Source: Apostichopus japonicus (taxonomy: Eukaryota > Echinodermata > Holothuroidea > Aspidochirotida > Stichopodidae). From it: 64,000 nt of DNA. Made by a program: the position numbers and the translations under genes. Positions within the stretch are counted from its first letter, which is position 1; each line of letters begins with the position of its first letter. Location: positions 13,377,001-13,441,000 of the forward strand of contig NC_092569.1 in the NCBI RefSeq assembly GCF_037975245.1, in the 5' to 3' direction. The notes beneath the pieces were generated by a model. It was given only the letters and a program-made list of their open reading frames with translations, had not been told where the DNA came from and searched no databases. Positions 46,479-59,537 of this stretch are shown here, in pieces.

Positions 46479-49400
46479 GTGCATCAATCCGATTTGAAAC
46501 GTGAGGGGGGGGGACGTAATCGATTCGAGTATTTCGGCCGTAAGTACTATCTAAGCGGAGCGCCACCATCAGTTGGCGCGCAGCGTATCAAGAAAAATTC
46601 AGATTTGAATACCTGCCAGATCGCTGGAGATGGCACTTGCCAGGCTGGATAGCAGCCATCTAGTTGCGTGATTTCGGGAGAAAAAGACAAATTCGTCACT
46701 CAGAAAATCTGCAGCAAAGTTCATGCGACCTTCATTTTTGGTGGATTATTTTTTTTTATAAGTGATTCCAATTGACATGAACATTAGAACCCAGTGCAAG
46801 TTGACAATGATGTGGCGAAGTGGAATCCAGCCCCATTTTGCCTATGTTTCAGGATAAAATACCCCTCATTTGTTCGAACCCATGACAACTAACAATCTGT
46901 GAATATATTTACTTCGAAATGGGCACATTATATTGCACCAAGTCGGTAAAGGAATGACCCCAGGGCCTCCTCAGATATAGGCCTATAGCAGGGGTGGGCA
47001 ACCTTTTCGAATGAAAGGGCTAGATTTTAGGAGTGAAAGATTGACAGGGCCGCACCTAACCAACGACCTGCTGTTGATTTCAAACCGTTGCTTCCGAGGA
47101 CGTTCAAGCAATGGGTGTGTGTACTAATCTGTATTCACAAAAACATAATGTCAATATAGTCCAATTGGTCATTAATGGTGATAATAGACCTACCTGACAG
47201 CATCATAAGTGCAGATAAATTCTAAGCAGCTGGTTCGTTTTTTGCGATGATGTAAAATAGATTGATTTTTTTCTTTTTCTTGCGACATCTCACGGGCCGC
47301 AAAAAAATCACTGGCGGGCCGCATGTGGCCCGGTCGCCGTAGGTTGCCCACCCCTCGCCTATAGGAACGATGTCCCAAAATGTCCCCGGACATATAGGCG
47401 AAGGAAGCTATCCGCCGCGACTGTATGTGAGTTTCTCGACTTGCCGTTCTTGGAGTCATACCACAAAATGGTGCATTTCCTCATACGTCATTATTAATAA
47501 TTTAAATAACTAACTAATGAGGCAAAGCCCAGATCCGAGTTCGTATATTAAGCTTAGCGCAAATTTGGCCAAAAGTTGTCATAGGCCAGCATGTTAAACC
47601 ACCAATGACTTTTAATGCAACCCGTGACACACTTCCAATGGGACTGTGTCAGTTTAAATATTTTGCTAGGTCTACAAGAATACATTTCTATGAAATTTGA
47701 AACAAGGATGGCAAGACGAACCACTTTAATAATGTTTTCAGGACCTCACACATGCGCATGTATCGTCAGACTTAGAATAGGTCCCATGTGAGTGGTGGCT
47801 AAAGTGATGAAGGCATCAAAATAAATCAGTGGTTGTTCGTTGGAGTCCTCACGCAAGTTACCTCGGTTGCTAGGTGAATCTGCATCTGGTAAATCGGGTG
47901 AATTCTGGTCGGAGCGTACAATGTAAACACCGTGTACCAAGGGACGTAGCTCTGAAGGTTGGGGGGGGGGGGGGTGGGGGTGTAGTGGCTGAAAATCCAT
48001 CTAGATGGGTTTTGAAGCCAGAAAATTCCGACTGCTGCTTTGTACCCCCCCTCACCCTCGCGCTACTGGTCAACGATACGGTCAGTGTCAGTCAGACACC
48101 CAATCTTTCGCGACTGCACTTTTGTTCTGAACTTTTTTTCGATACATTTGTACCCACTGGCACTCATTTCACAAACTTATTAGCCCCCCCCCCCCACCCC
48201 AACCAAATAATTTTGTGAGAATTCGGGCAATATGCTGATAACTTTTCGGGCACCTACTGAAAGAAAGATTATTTGCAATGTGTTTTTCAGTGGTTAAACT
48301 TATATTAATATTACCATTAATATTGTAACGACTTCCCCAATAATTCTAACCAAATGGAAGGGTAATAAGACGGAAAATTATTGTATGTTATTTGCATACG
48401 ATGTAAAAACCGATGCATGTCTATATATAATTTGGGTTATTTTTTCGGGCAAGTCGTTACAACCCCCCCCCCCCCCCAAATCAAATTGGGCTCCTACGCC
48501 TATGACAGTAGTTCTATTAGGCATTTTTTAGAATACGAAGTTTTGTACGGTGGAGTATAGGAATCGCGAGGTACAATTTCTCAAGTGACAAGGAAATCGT
48601 GGTAAATATAACAGATTAAAGGTCAATTTTGACCGAATTTTTTCAATTTTTAGGTCATGCTCAATCACAGGAATAAATGAATAGGCCTAAATAATCTATA
48701 GTGCGACAGTCGGAAATTCCGACTGTCGCACTCCAATTTTCCAACTATCGTCAGTTTTACCAAGTTTGGGGGTGAGACACCTCCACGCCCCCCCCCCCCC
48801 CATAGCGACGTCACTGCGTGTACCCAGTGTTCTCATTGTGGAGTAGACTCCGGTATCACTCAACAACAAGGTAAAATGGGATGCGCTGACACGAACGAAA
48901 TATGCTCCCTATTTCATTTCCGCAATATTAGGGAACGGGCACCGTCTTTGAAACACCATCTACAACTAAGGGACAGCTATGTACAAGCTTTGGCTCTAGC
49001 TATGAAGTGCTATCTATTATGATATTGACGGAGCGCCCTAGTTTTCTACTGGAATCGCCTGAAGATGCGGCGTCTGTAATCCGAGGAACCAACGAACTTC
49101 TCTGATAATTCCTCAGGCTTCAACTGGACTAGACGTTCGTGGTGAATTTGGCCCACCATCAAATGACATGGTTCAGCCTCTGTTGAGTCACGGTGATCCG
49201 TAGCCATGTCTTCGAACGCCTCAAAGCACTGAAAGATCTCTCGGCTTCCGTCGAACTGGCGGAGGAGACGAGGAGCAACCGCAAGAGATCTTCGACTTCA
49301 CCAAACATAACCCGTACCGTTGGATTCATCGACTTAAATATTTATCTATACCCTTCAACCGACGACGACTGGAAATGGCCTCGAAAGAAAGACAGACTAT

Positions 49401-49653
49401 GCTTAAGATCGTCGGAGAGCTCAGGGTACCAACTCACGAGTTCTGGTGGAATTCTCCATTCAGCAACATTGAGTGATATTTCATAATATGAATCTGAGAT
49501 GTGTAAGTCCTAACCAAATAGACACTTTTTTTTTCCAAATGCGTGGGGGGGGACATTTGATAATGTTTTCCCCACCCATCGAAATGTGGGGGGACGTGTC
49601 CCCCGTCCCCCCTGGATTGACGCCCATGATATATATATATATATGTGTGTGTG

Positions 49654-49703
<50 letters not shown>

Positions 49704-51514
49704 TTCATGCTTGTTATCTTAACCTGAATTTGGTTTAGCATTAATAGAGTACATTGCTGTTAATCTTTATCGAAATCGTTTATATCGTGGTAATCCATGA
49801 TGCTACGGAGCAAACTCCCCACCCAACCCAATAAGTTCTTAACAAATCAAAGCATGGGCTACAAGTTATACTTTAAAATGGCTTTAATGGGTTTTTTATT
49901 CAAACATGATTGTTATTATATCCTACCCATTGTTCTTTTAGTTCCGAATACGTCATAGTATCATCATCACATTTCGGCTATATTCTTACTTTCTGTGCAA
50001 GTGACTCCGGTGAACCCTGTAGGGCATACATATAACCCTGACATGTGCTGTTACACGTCCCTCTGTAACCCTCCGTTACCCCCAGAATTGATAATGAGTA
50101 AAGTTAGTGAATTATAAGAATATAAGCATATGCAATGCATATGGTAAATTGCCATAGAGGGAGAATAAACCCCGTTGCTCTCCTAAAGAAATATATTTTC
50201 ATACTCTGTTATTATCGCTCTGCATCCCCATATATCCCTTTTGGAGTTCCAACTTCCAAGAAATAATAGAACAGTTATATAGTTATTTATCTTACCCTTG
50301 GTACAATCAGAACTACAGATACAGCGGAACGTGCTGGATATTTCAATGCAGAAGCTACCGTTTGGACAGGTAGCGGAATCACAACCGGGACCTCCAGAAG
50401 AAACAACAAACAAACAAGCACAAAGTTAGACAGTAATTTTCTGATATAAATATAAAGTTTGGTAAATTTTTGATGTTACCGAACGGTAAAATCCCATAGC
50501 AGATCATCAATTACTTCTCAATTCAAATGATAAAGAAACAAGTAGAACAGTAAGTTTTGAGCATATTCAATATGCTTGTTGAATTTGATTAAAACTAAAA
50601 TTCAAAACGTGTCTAGAAGATTACCAATTAAGTCATTTGGTGGTTAAAGCTTACAGATTGACTTACTTTTATCAATGATCACCTTATGATGAGTAAATCT
50701 CGCCATTTGTGTTGTTGAAAATTATATTTACTAGCTGCTCTTGAGTAGGATTGTTTTTAGCTCTTTAAATCCACTGTTATTGTCGCTATCAAACGAGTTT
50801 TAGCGATTTGTGGATTCTTACTTAGAGTGACATAAGGTGAAGTCTTGGAAAAGTTATTAAATAATTGTGATTTCAAACAAATTCGTTGTTACGGTTGTGA
50901 ATTTTTCCTAGACAAGCGGTGTTGATATCACTGTTAGATAATGTCAATATTGATTTTGCCCTTTATGACAATGTTTATTTTCTGTAATGAAAGTGAGTAT
51001 AGCAAGTGCTGCACTTAAACTATTCAAGTTCTTAACGTGACCTAATATTGGCATGGGTGTCCAGTGTTAAAACTGTCACCATTCTACCTTGAAAAAAAAG
51101 ACGAAAATGAAGGTTCAGATCCTAGTGACACTATGACATTAGATAATCCATCATTACAAAATGAAAGCTACCAGACATGACTTAAACTATAAAATATCTC
51201 CGAAACGGATTTTGTAAGTTGGGTGTTCCTCACATAGATCTCTGTCATACAAGTTTTGTTTTTATTTATTCAAGAGTATTGTATTTATATATATGGTACA
51301 CACTTGTATTTAGTTCTGATAACTACATTGTTATGTCATCTCAATGTTACAAAGGAATTTTGTACATGAAAACAATGTTTTTGAATAAAGTAATTTTCCC
51401 TCTCTTCTTTATTTAATATATATGTATACCTAAAACCATATACAAATACAAGTACTCGTACACATACACACAAACATAGATATAAACATATATGTACATT
51501 CACACCAGTCCTAC

Positions 51515-51598
<84 letters not shown>

Positions 51599-52553
51599 AT
51601 TCACACCTACACACAAATACACACACATAAACAAATACACACATATGTATATACATACACAATGAGCAAACAAACAAAGACCCCTGCAGAAACAGCAGGG
51701 AATGTCTAAACAACAATTAAATGAAATCCCAAGAAAGTGACATATCAAAGCCATACACATTTCCCTAATGAAGATACTAGTACTTTGGATCTTATTAACA
51801 AAATCTTTTGGGGGGCTTGACGGAACCTGAAAAGGGAAAACGAATGACTTGGCTGATTGCAAAATATTTCACGATTATCTTCCTACCAATAGGTGTGAGA
51901 TCACGCCCATTCCAAACTCTAAGCTGGTGCTTTAGCCTAGATAAATATCTGCTCATAATTAAAGCGAAAGAGATCGTCACCATTGTGAGTAAAGTTGATC
52001 ACGAGGTACCTGATAGGACCGTTGCTAATCTACAGATTGGATTCACTGACATAAGCTGGATTCTTGAAAATAAAAGGTCCAGGGAAAAAAAATACTGGGA
52101 TTTGTTGAAATTAAGTTTTAAGACCAGATTTTATTCGAAAAATCTCTAAAATATTCAGCACCTAAACGGTACTGTTGCGGGTACCGTCTAAAAAGAACGT
52201 GGTGTCGTCGGCATACTGCATAAACCTGCCATACAAGTTAATGATCCCATTTCGGGTTTTGTCTTTGTTAAATACAACGATTAATTACATTTGTTTATTA
52301 ACAATATACCCTTAAAATATTTAAATTAAAAAGTCATGTATATAGTTAGGTAGCCTACTTCTTTCAAATTGACAAGGTGATTTGAAAGTCTCTTTTAGAA
52401 TATTCATGTCTAGAGTGTACTGAATAAAAACTATATACTTTCATTTCTATGCAGACTGTAGACAGACTTACCTTGACTGGTTACTTGTTGAGAAATAAAA
52501 GATAAAATGATGATAAAAATACACCAATCTCTAATTCTTGATGCCTGTTCCAT
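46039..52553 (-). CDS. Receptor gene C: signal peptide and two EGF exons, 3' end not found
   Basis: Three minus-strand exons join in phase 1: 52472-52553, 50296-50391 and 46039-46155, giving 105 codons with a signal peptide and two EGF-like domains. No transmembrane or tail exon like those of genes A and B is visible between 46 kb and 28 kb. The product may be secreted, may use unrecognised exons, or the copy may be a truncated duplicate. A LINE fragment and nested hAT elements occupy its introns. Confidence 0.6.
46298..46475. repeat. (TA)n microsatellite pair split by a hAT-like end
   Basis: Two TA runs separated by TTGATGCCCCTG (about 46396-46405), the reverse of a CAGGGGCATCAA-type terminus, suggesting a former or partial insertion in the TA run. 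Confidence 0.85.
46989..47356. mobile_element. Non-autonomous hAT element, CAGGGGTGGGCAACC ends
   Basis: 368 bp with ends CAGGGGTGGGCAACCTTTT and TAGGTTGCCCACCCCTC, flanked by GCCTATAG on both sides (46981-46988, 47357-47364). The last base departs from perfect symmetry. The termini are of the CAGGGGTGGGCAA type widespread in animal hAT elements and differ from the other families here. Confidence 0.96.
47939..48816. mobile_element. hAT-like element with nested family copy (878 bp)
   Basis: Flanked by CGTGTACC on both sides (47931-47938, 48817-48824). The ends AAGGGACGTAGC and GCGACGTCACTG match at 9 of 12 inverted positions. Inside, about 48181-48504, is a copy of the CATAGGCGTAGGA family with an intact right end (TCCTACGCCTATG) but no left end. 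Confidence 0.85.
48181..48504. mobile_element. Truncated copy of the CATAGGCGTAGGA hAT family
   Basis: Has aattcgggcaatatgctg, CGGGCACCTACTGAAAGAAA, a right part with TTTTTCGGGCAAGTCGTTAC and the right end. The left end has been lost, so no target duplication can be tested. Confidence 0.85.
49046..49480 (-). pseudogene. hAT transposase C-terminal (dimerisation) region, frameshifted
   Basis: The minus strand reads [40 protein letters not shown] and [16 protein letters not shown], the hAT C-terminal dimerisation pattern (AERSFSxLRRxKTWLR), as in ZMYM/hAT-type transposases. The frame then breaks; the next frame resumes with [20 protein letters not shown] and [10 protein letters not shown] and a stop at 49046. 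A stop also lies upstream of SMNPTV. The catalytic part would lie beyond 49480, but the element ends at 49628, so it is deleted. A dead copy. Confidence 0.85.
49629..49692. repeat. (TA)n / (TG)n microsatellite
   Basis: TA runs interrupted by two TG runs with tgtttcat between them. Confidence 0.95.
50296..50391 (-). CDS. Gene C exon 2: short EGF-like domain
   Basis: A 96-nt phase 1-1 exon, acceptor ttcttctggag, donor gtaaga. Cysteines are spaced as [15 protein letters not shown], then FRCICSSDC, a compact EGF with a short last loop. Homologous to the gene B exon at 63228 and the broken remnant at 23718; flanking introns align. Confidence 0.88.
50990..51660. repeat. Duplicated intergenic/intron segment (partner 44340-45000)
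   Basis: See partner. The end is a complex TA/CA microsatellite (about 51410-51660) with long TA runs. Confidence 0.85.
51735..52262 (-). mobile_element. LINE reverse transcriptase fragment, degenerate
   Basis: The minus strand encodes [24 protein letters not shown] (52204-52215) is the catalytic motif of reverse transcriptase. Further on, in shifting frames, come [32 protein letters not shown] and a piece with [13 protein letters not shown], the order seen in the thumb and connection region of non-LTR elements. TAG and TAA codons and frame changes show it is dead. It lies in a gene C intron on the gene's strand. Confidence 0.87.
52472..52553 (-). CDS. Gene C exon 1: signal peptide
   Basis: [10 protein letters not shown] then the hydrophobic core [11 protein letters not shown], then QQVTSQ and a strong donor gtaagt in phase 1. 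It joins the EGF exon at 50391 in frame. The sequence is unrelated to the gene A signal exon. Confidence 0.82.
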
Positions 52554-54317
52554 GCTGCTTGTGATAGCAGAATATTAGTCACCGATTACGAATGAAAGAT
52601 TTCGTATAAAGTAGGAATAAAACTACCCAAAACAAGAACAGGCACTTATCCACTGTAACTGCACACAAAGCTATATTGACTATATATTAGCTCAAAGAGA
52701 AAGATAATATGCATAGCCTATATACAGTCATTTAGTTACCAAATACCACAGAAATATTGTACATAGATTCTATGCACGCGTATATACATGGTTGAGTAAC
52801 CCTCACTATATACAGGTTGTCTACTGAAATATTCTGTTTAACCGATTCTCTTGAATGATTATAAACAGTGTACAAGGAAGGTCAACATAATATCGGACGG
52901 CTTGGCTCTCTGCTGCACTCCTTTGTGTCCATTTTATTTACTTTTTAATTATTATTTTAATTAAACAGCTAGATAAGATCTAAATTTGAGGCATTTAAAT
53001 CTGTAGCTGTGAATTTAGAATTAGCTCGATGAACCGAGTGTGCATCGATGAGGAGAATCCGTTATTCACAAAACTAGCATTCAATGTGATACTTGTCGTT
53101 GCAGGCCAGTAAAAGTCACGGTTGTCAACCAAAGTAATATTTCTATATAGCAATTTTAACCGTTAAAGGGAGTGAAGACTCGCGCACAAAGAAACGTCTG
53201 ATGCCGGTAATCTGACCTAGTTTCAAATAAGGTGTAACAGAAGTGTTAGACACCACCATCGATCCCAGAAAATACACACACAGCTAGCTACCGTCGGTAA
53301 TTAGACACTAGTGTACATTTAAAACATACAGCTACGATCAATACCCACAACACAGTGTACATAGCAGCGATGGATATCTCAGGTCCATATAAAAGGTAGA
53401 AAGGTATCACGTTTCATTACTGTCTGCATTTTGTAGCGACAAGAAGAAAACTTCACTTGCAAGCAACGGAAAGTTAACTTTTTCAGAGGGCGGCACGCGG
53501 TTTGGGGCGAGTCTTCGATGCCTTTAATGTATGCTCTATATTGTGTGTTCCTTAAAACTGTATGTGTATACTTTGGAGAATAAGACCTCCAGCAAAGTAC
53601 TTTTGGAAAACTACTAAGAATTATAGCGTGTTATAATTTGGGGCATATACCTTTAACCATGATAACTGCTGGCTTGTCTGGGTATCTTCCCAATAATGAG
53701 AAGATTTTTACTTTTGAAGATAGAAATGGGGTCCAGATGGGACACAGAAAATTTCAACATCTCAACATTCCATAACTTCATCTCAATATGTAGCCGTGTA
53801 CGACCTATTTACCACTGTCCTACACGATAAACTTTCAACAAAATCAACATTTCGGTATAAAAAAAATCACAAACGTTCAACTACAATCACAAAGCATAAC
53901 ATTTTCTTAAAATTTAGGATGAAAGTGCATGGTAGGGTGGTACTAGGTATGGTAGGGTACGGGTAGGGTAAACAACTAAGGGTAGCGAAAGGGACACATC
54001 CATTAACTGTTGACGTATTCGAACTCTGATAACTCTGAAGATATCAAACATGGGTGGTATTCATAATAGAAACATTGAACCAGCTGAAAATGTTAATTTG
54101 CTTTTCAAAACACACTTACGTAGAGATGAAAGTTTTAATAAGGATGACATAAATATTGTCGCCTGTTCGAGCCCGTCCTCGCTCTCAAAACCACTTTTAC
54201 AGATAGAATCCAGAACGAATTGATAACTTCACTTCCACTAAAACAAACTTGGAACATATGCAATCTAAGTCAAACAACAAAGAGACAGAGACAAAAATGA
54301 AAGAAGAGAAATCGCTT
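52554..54317. other. 5' flank of gene C; no other gene recognised
   Basis: Contains the presumed promoter of gene C, but I see no convincing TATA or initiator arrangement that stands out from the AT-rich background. Confidence 0.4.
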
Positions 54318-54695
54318 TGCTGTCAGTGTGCACTCAAGTGGTCAAGTCATTGGACTTGTAATCTATGGTTGCAGGTTCGAGCCCTGGCCAGATCATTACG
54401 TTGTATCCTTGGGCAAGGCCCTTAATCCCCATTGCCTATCTTCACCCAGGAGTATAAAGGGGGACCTTACAGGGATATAGCTTGTATACATAGTTGCGTG
54501 CGCCGGTTTGTGGCTGCACACCAGCGTAGATGTGGTACATTGCAGTGGTGCATTGTATAGCGACCAACAGGGACTGTTTGAATTGTGCACACTTTGATGT
54601 GTGGGTGTGACAAGGTATACCAATCACCGGGGGTTTAATGTTGCACCAGGGGTTTAATGTCGTGTGTCCAACAAGATTGTAAACCTTTAACTTTA
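54318..54695 (+). mobile_element. tRNA-derived SINE
   Basis: Head with CAAGTGGTCAAGTCATTGGA and B-box GGTTCGAGCCC (54374-54384), then a body with TCCTTGGGCAAGGCCCTTAA, a segment common in animal tRNA-SINEs. A short direct repeat (ggggtttaatgt) and an AT-rich stretch lie near the 3' end. Confidence 0.85.
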
Positions 54696-55399
54696 ACTTA
54701 GTTCACTTTTACTAGTCAAAATGGGTCAAATGTTCCTCTAAAGCAGGATGCTTAAAATATGTTCTTTCAATATTCAACTTTTTTTTTCTCTCTCGATACA
54801 CACAAATCGAATGCAAATTTCATTAAGATTCCTAGGATATGTAACTCTTTCTTTCATTAGTAAAATTCAATTTTTCATTTGGAAGCTATATCCCTTTTCA
54901 ACGACTAATCTACTTTCCCTTTTGAGGCAACGTTTTGTCCTAAGTTGTTGACTTTCTCAAGTCATTCAATGTTAGGTTGAGCAGATGTCATTTTGAATAT
55001 ATCACGTTGTTGAGTGCAATACGTTGAATGTCTATGTAAGTAATGTAGTTACGTTAAAGGTGTCGAACCCTGATGGATATTTGCATATGTCAGTATCTGA
55101 CTGATTAAACCCCCAATTATTAATAGACTTAATAGGTGTTGAGATGCCGCGAGCAAAATATTTTCAATTTCTTCTGGGAATAGCTTCTCGATAGCTGTGA
55201 AATCTCCTTCATGCCATCACTAGAGGGACACCTAAGATGGTTGGTTAAACTAGAAAATCAACGCATGTTTTTCGAGTATGATGCCGCAGCCTATATATGC
55301 CTTATCGGTCGGACCTATTAGTTCGAATAAATGAATAATATAACCAACGCATTCGATCATCGATACATTTTTACTAAGTGACGTATTTCAACCAATTAC
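54696..55399. other. No gene recognised
   Basis: AT-rich sequence up to the start of the duplicated block. Confidence 0.5.
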
Positions 55400-56020
55400 T
55401 TTGACGATTTAGTGTGGAAGTCAATAGAGCAATTATATGGAGTATGATACTTCAGAGGGGCTTTCCAGAAATTCAACATACTTCAACATCGCTGCCACAC
55501 AATTGCATAGAATACTAAAATCCTCCCGATAGTCATCCTTCTTATATTAACCTCTGCGTATTTATTTAAAACGAAAAGTCAATTAACAAGATTTTTCAGT
55601 AATGTCTTCTTTAAATCAGTTTATTTTAAATTCTCTGACCAACAAACGTTGTTTTACAAAAAAAAAGTCATACCATAAACTTCCCCGAATTCAAACGCTT
55701 CAGAGAAAACAAAATAACAGCCCTTTGCTTATATTATCTGAATAAATACTTGCATTTTTACTTCCAATGATATCAATAAGCATTAAAAACTAATTGTTAA
55801 ATATCTTAGGTCTAAAACACGTGCTGAAGCGCTCTGAACTTCTGTCTCCTATCATACTCCACCCATCCCACCAAAGTCAACCCCTTCTCTCAATTGACAT
55901 ACCTTTAACATATTTCTCTGCATTAACATATCTACACTTCCGTTAACATTCATGTTAGGATGTCAAAAATTTAAATACGTATGCCTACATGAAATATCGT
56001 AAATCTAAAAGTAAATATTG
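55400..56020. repeat. Duplicated flank of the satellite array (copy B)
   Basis: Partner of 11041-11690, with small indels. Confidence 0.88.
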
Positions 56021-58375
56021 CAATGATAATGGTTCCCATAGGCCAAAGATACAATCATGATATTTCCAGTTAACTACAGATGCAGCCGTGGCTCCAATAA
56101 GCTAAAGATGCAATCATAATGGTTCCAATAGACTAAAGATTTAATCATAATGGTTCCAAAAGACTAAAGATGCAATCATAATGGTTCCAGTAAGCTAAAT
56201 ATGCAATCGTAATGGTTCCAGTAAGCTAAGGATTGTAATCATAATGCTTCCAATAGGCCTAAGATACAATCATAATATTTCCAGTAAGCTACAGATGTAA
56301 CCATGGTTCCAATAAGCTAAAGATGCAATCATAATGGTTCCAAAAGACTTAAGATGCAATCATAATGGTTCCAGTACGCTAAACATGCAATCGTAATGGT
56401 TCCAGTAAGCTAAATATTGCAATGATAATGGTTCTAATAGGCCAAAGATAGAATCATAATATTTCCATTAAGCTACGGATGCAACCAAGGTTCCAATAAG
56501 CTAAAGATGCAACCATAATGGTTCTAATATACTAAAGATGCAATCATAATGGTTCCAGAAAGCTAAATATGCAATCATAATGGTTCCAAAAGACTAAAGA
56601 TGCAATCATAATGGTTCCAGTAAGCTTAACATGCAATCGTACTGGTTTCAGTAAGCTAAGTATTGTAATCATAATGCTTCCAATAGGCCAAAGATAGAAT
56701 CATAATATTTCCAGTACGCTGATGCAACCACGGTTCCAATAAGCTAAAGATGCAATCATAATGGTTCTAATATACTAAAGATGCAATCATAATGGTTCCA
56801 GCAAGCTAAATATGCAATCGTAATGGTTCCAGTCAGCTAAATATTGCAATGATAATAGTTCCAATAGGCCAAAGATAGAATCATAATATTTCCAGTAAGC
56901 TACAGATGCAACCAAGTTTCCAATAAGGTAAAGATGCAATCATAATGGTTTCAGTAAGCTAAAGATGCAACCATAATGGTTCCAGCAAGCTAAATATACA
57001 ATCGTAATGGTTCCAGTAAGCTAAATATTGCAATGATAATGGTTCTAATAGGCCAAAGATAGAATCATAATATTTCCAGTAAGCTACGGATGCAACCAAG
57101 GTTCCAATAAGCTAAAGATGCAACCATAATGGTTCCAGTAAGCTAAATATGCAATCATAATGGTTCCAAAAGACTAAAGATGCAATCATAATGGTTCCAG
57201 TAAGCTTAACATGCAATCGTACTGGTTTCAGTAAGCTAAGTATTGTAATCATAATGCTTCCAATAGGCCAAAGATAGAATCATAATATTTCCAGTACGCT
57301 GATGCAACCATGGTTCCAATAAGCTAAAGATGCAATCATAATGGTTCTAATATACTAAAGATGCAATCATAATGGTTCCAGCAAGCTAAATATGCAATCG
57401 TAATGGTTCCAGTAAGCTAAATATTGCAATGATAATGGTTCCAATAGGCCAAAGATAGAATCATAATATTTCCAGTAAGCTACAGATGCAACCAAGGTTC
57501 CAATAAGCTAAAGATGCAATCATAATGGTTTCAGTAAGCTAAAGATGCAACCATAATGGTTCCAGCAAGCTAAATATACAATCGTAATGGTTCCAGTAAG
57601 CTAAATATTGCAATGATAATGGTTCTAATAGGCCAAAGATAGAATCATAATATTTCCAGTAAGCTACGGATGCAACCAAGGTTCCAATAAGCTAAAGATG
57701 CAACCATAATGGTTCCAGTAAGCTAAATATGCAATCATAATGGTTTCAAAAGACTAAAGATGCAATAGTAATGGTTCCAGTAAGCAAAATATGCAATTAT
57801 AATGGTTCCAGTGAGCTAAATATGCAATCATAATGGTTCCAGTAAGCTAAAGATGCAATCATAATGGTTCTAGTAATCTAAAGAAGCAATCATAAGGGTT
57901 CCAGTAAGCTAAATATGCAATCATAATGAGCTAAAGATGCAATCAAAATGGTTCCAGTAGGCTATAGATGTAATCATTATGATTCCAATAAGCTATAGAT
58001 GCGATAATAATAGTCCCAGTAAGCTAAAGATGCATCCATAATGTTTCCAGTAAGCTAAAGGTCCAATCATAATGGTTACAGTAAGCTAAAGATTCAAGCA
58101 TAATGGTTCCAGTAAGCTACAGATGCATTCAAAATGGTTCCAGTAAACTTAAGATGCAATCGTAATGGTTCCAGTAGGCTAAATATGTAATCATAATGGT
58201 TCCAATAAGTTATAGATACAATCATAATGTTTCCAGCAAGCTAAAGATGCATTCATAATGGTTCCAGTAAGCTAAATATGCAATCATAATAGTTCTAGTA
58301 AGCTAAAGATGCAACCAAAATGGTTCCAATGAGCCTAAGGTACAATCATAGTAGTTCCAGTAAGCTAAAGATGTA
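56020..58375. repeat. 31-bp satellite array B (~75 units)
   Basis: Same unit as array A, more diverged, with some units near 28 bp. A higher-order period is visible: the tattgtaatcataatgctt variant occurs at 56661 and 57241, 580 bp apart. Half the length of array A. Confidence 0.97.
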
Positions 58376-59537
58376 ATGTGACTTTGTGATAAAAGCAAAG
58401 TTAGGATAAATTCATGCTTGAAAATTGTTGTTGAGGGACAACATGCAGTCACTATTCTGTTTTAAGATCAAACACTAGTTCAATATTACACTATGAACTT
58501 GATCTTTTACGAAGCACTGTAATGCGTATTATAGTTTAATAATGACTGAGATCGTGTCTCCAAAAGTTGGGGGTTCGTGGACAACTCTGATATCCACAGG
58601 GGTTTGTGGGGGGATATAGTTAGGGAAACCCTGATTTAATCCCTTTGCATCCCGTTTGAAATAGAAAGGAAACGATGCATGACGTACTGCATATTCAGAT
58701 TATAAAACTTCGTAATTGCTTATTTTTGTTTTTTTGATTTTTAATTGTTTATCAAAATCCATGATGGCCTATAACACTGTGACCAAAGAAAATAAATTTA
58801 ATCGAAAAATCTTATCATCAATGAAGTATCACGCTGTGTATTATGTACAGGTATAAATACAGACATGTGTATTGTATAACTACTGGGCTGTGTTCGCAAC
58901 ACGGTGACATGTGTTACAGGTGGCACAGTAAATACTGCAAAGCTATTACACATTGAACTACGAGTCCGACAGGTGAAAATTTGCAGTAATTAAAAACAAA
59001 ACATTAAACAGCTAGAGATTTTAGCTCTTTACTTATCAGTTTCAATGCGCTGATACACAATCAAAATCAAAATCAAAATCGAAATCAAAATTAAACATAT
59101 TTATGAGACCAATCATAACAGAGTAAGGAATTTACAATTTTAAGTATAATTTATTTTATTCTGTGGAATACCTCTACGACTCCTATACATAACACTCGGC
59201 TATGGAAATCCTGAGATCCTTATACACCTGCCCTTGGTTTTCCCAATACCAAGTGAAGCTTTCCAACTATAGAGGTGATTGAATAGTTTATATATTGAGG
59301 CCTTCTGTCACAGAATACAACTGCCTCTTTTCCTTCAGTGAATAATTTATGGGAATATTCGTTTTCTTCTCTCATCGAAGCCTCATCAAACAGTTTGCCA
59401 CTCGCATTCTCAACTTTCCTTTCTTCTTATCAATCTGTTCAAAAGATTTATTTGTAGTTTGGATATTTCATTTTTCCAAAGTTTCCTTGTTTTTAATCGT
59501 TGCCTTCTTGCCAACGATTTCATAACTATCATGATTG
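58376..59537. other. 3' flank of receptor gene B
   Basis: 59115-59537 aligns with the 3' part of gene A and contains the former coding tail after the frameshift, plus the conserved AATAAA (minus strand) near 59152. Confidence 0.6.

Larger units (their letters stand above)
46476..49628. mobile_element. Degenerate hAT element with transposase remnant and nested insertions
   Basis: Left end CAGGTGCATCAATCC and right end GGATTGACGCCCATG agree at 12 of 15 positions as inverted repeats, each followed inward by a G-run. Both outer flanks read ATATATAT, but since these are TA microsatellites the duplication is weak proof. Inside are the CAGGGGCGTAGCC-family core (46545-46590), two younger hAT insertions (46989-47356, 47939-48816) and a hAT transposase C-terminus (49046-49480). 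Most of the transposase gene is missing. Confidence 0.7.

Noticed and set aside
47190-47459. 89-codon minus-strand protein
   Set aside because: Runs through the end of the CAGGGGTGGGCAA hAT element and its target duplication into unrelated flank.
49193-49486. 97-codon plus-strand frame
   Set aside because: It is the antisense shadow of the hAT transposase remnant, whose minus-strand reading matches a known domain.
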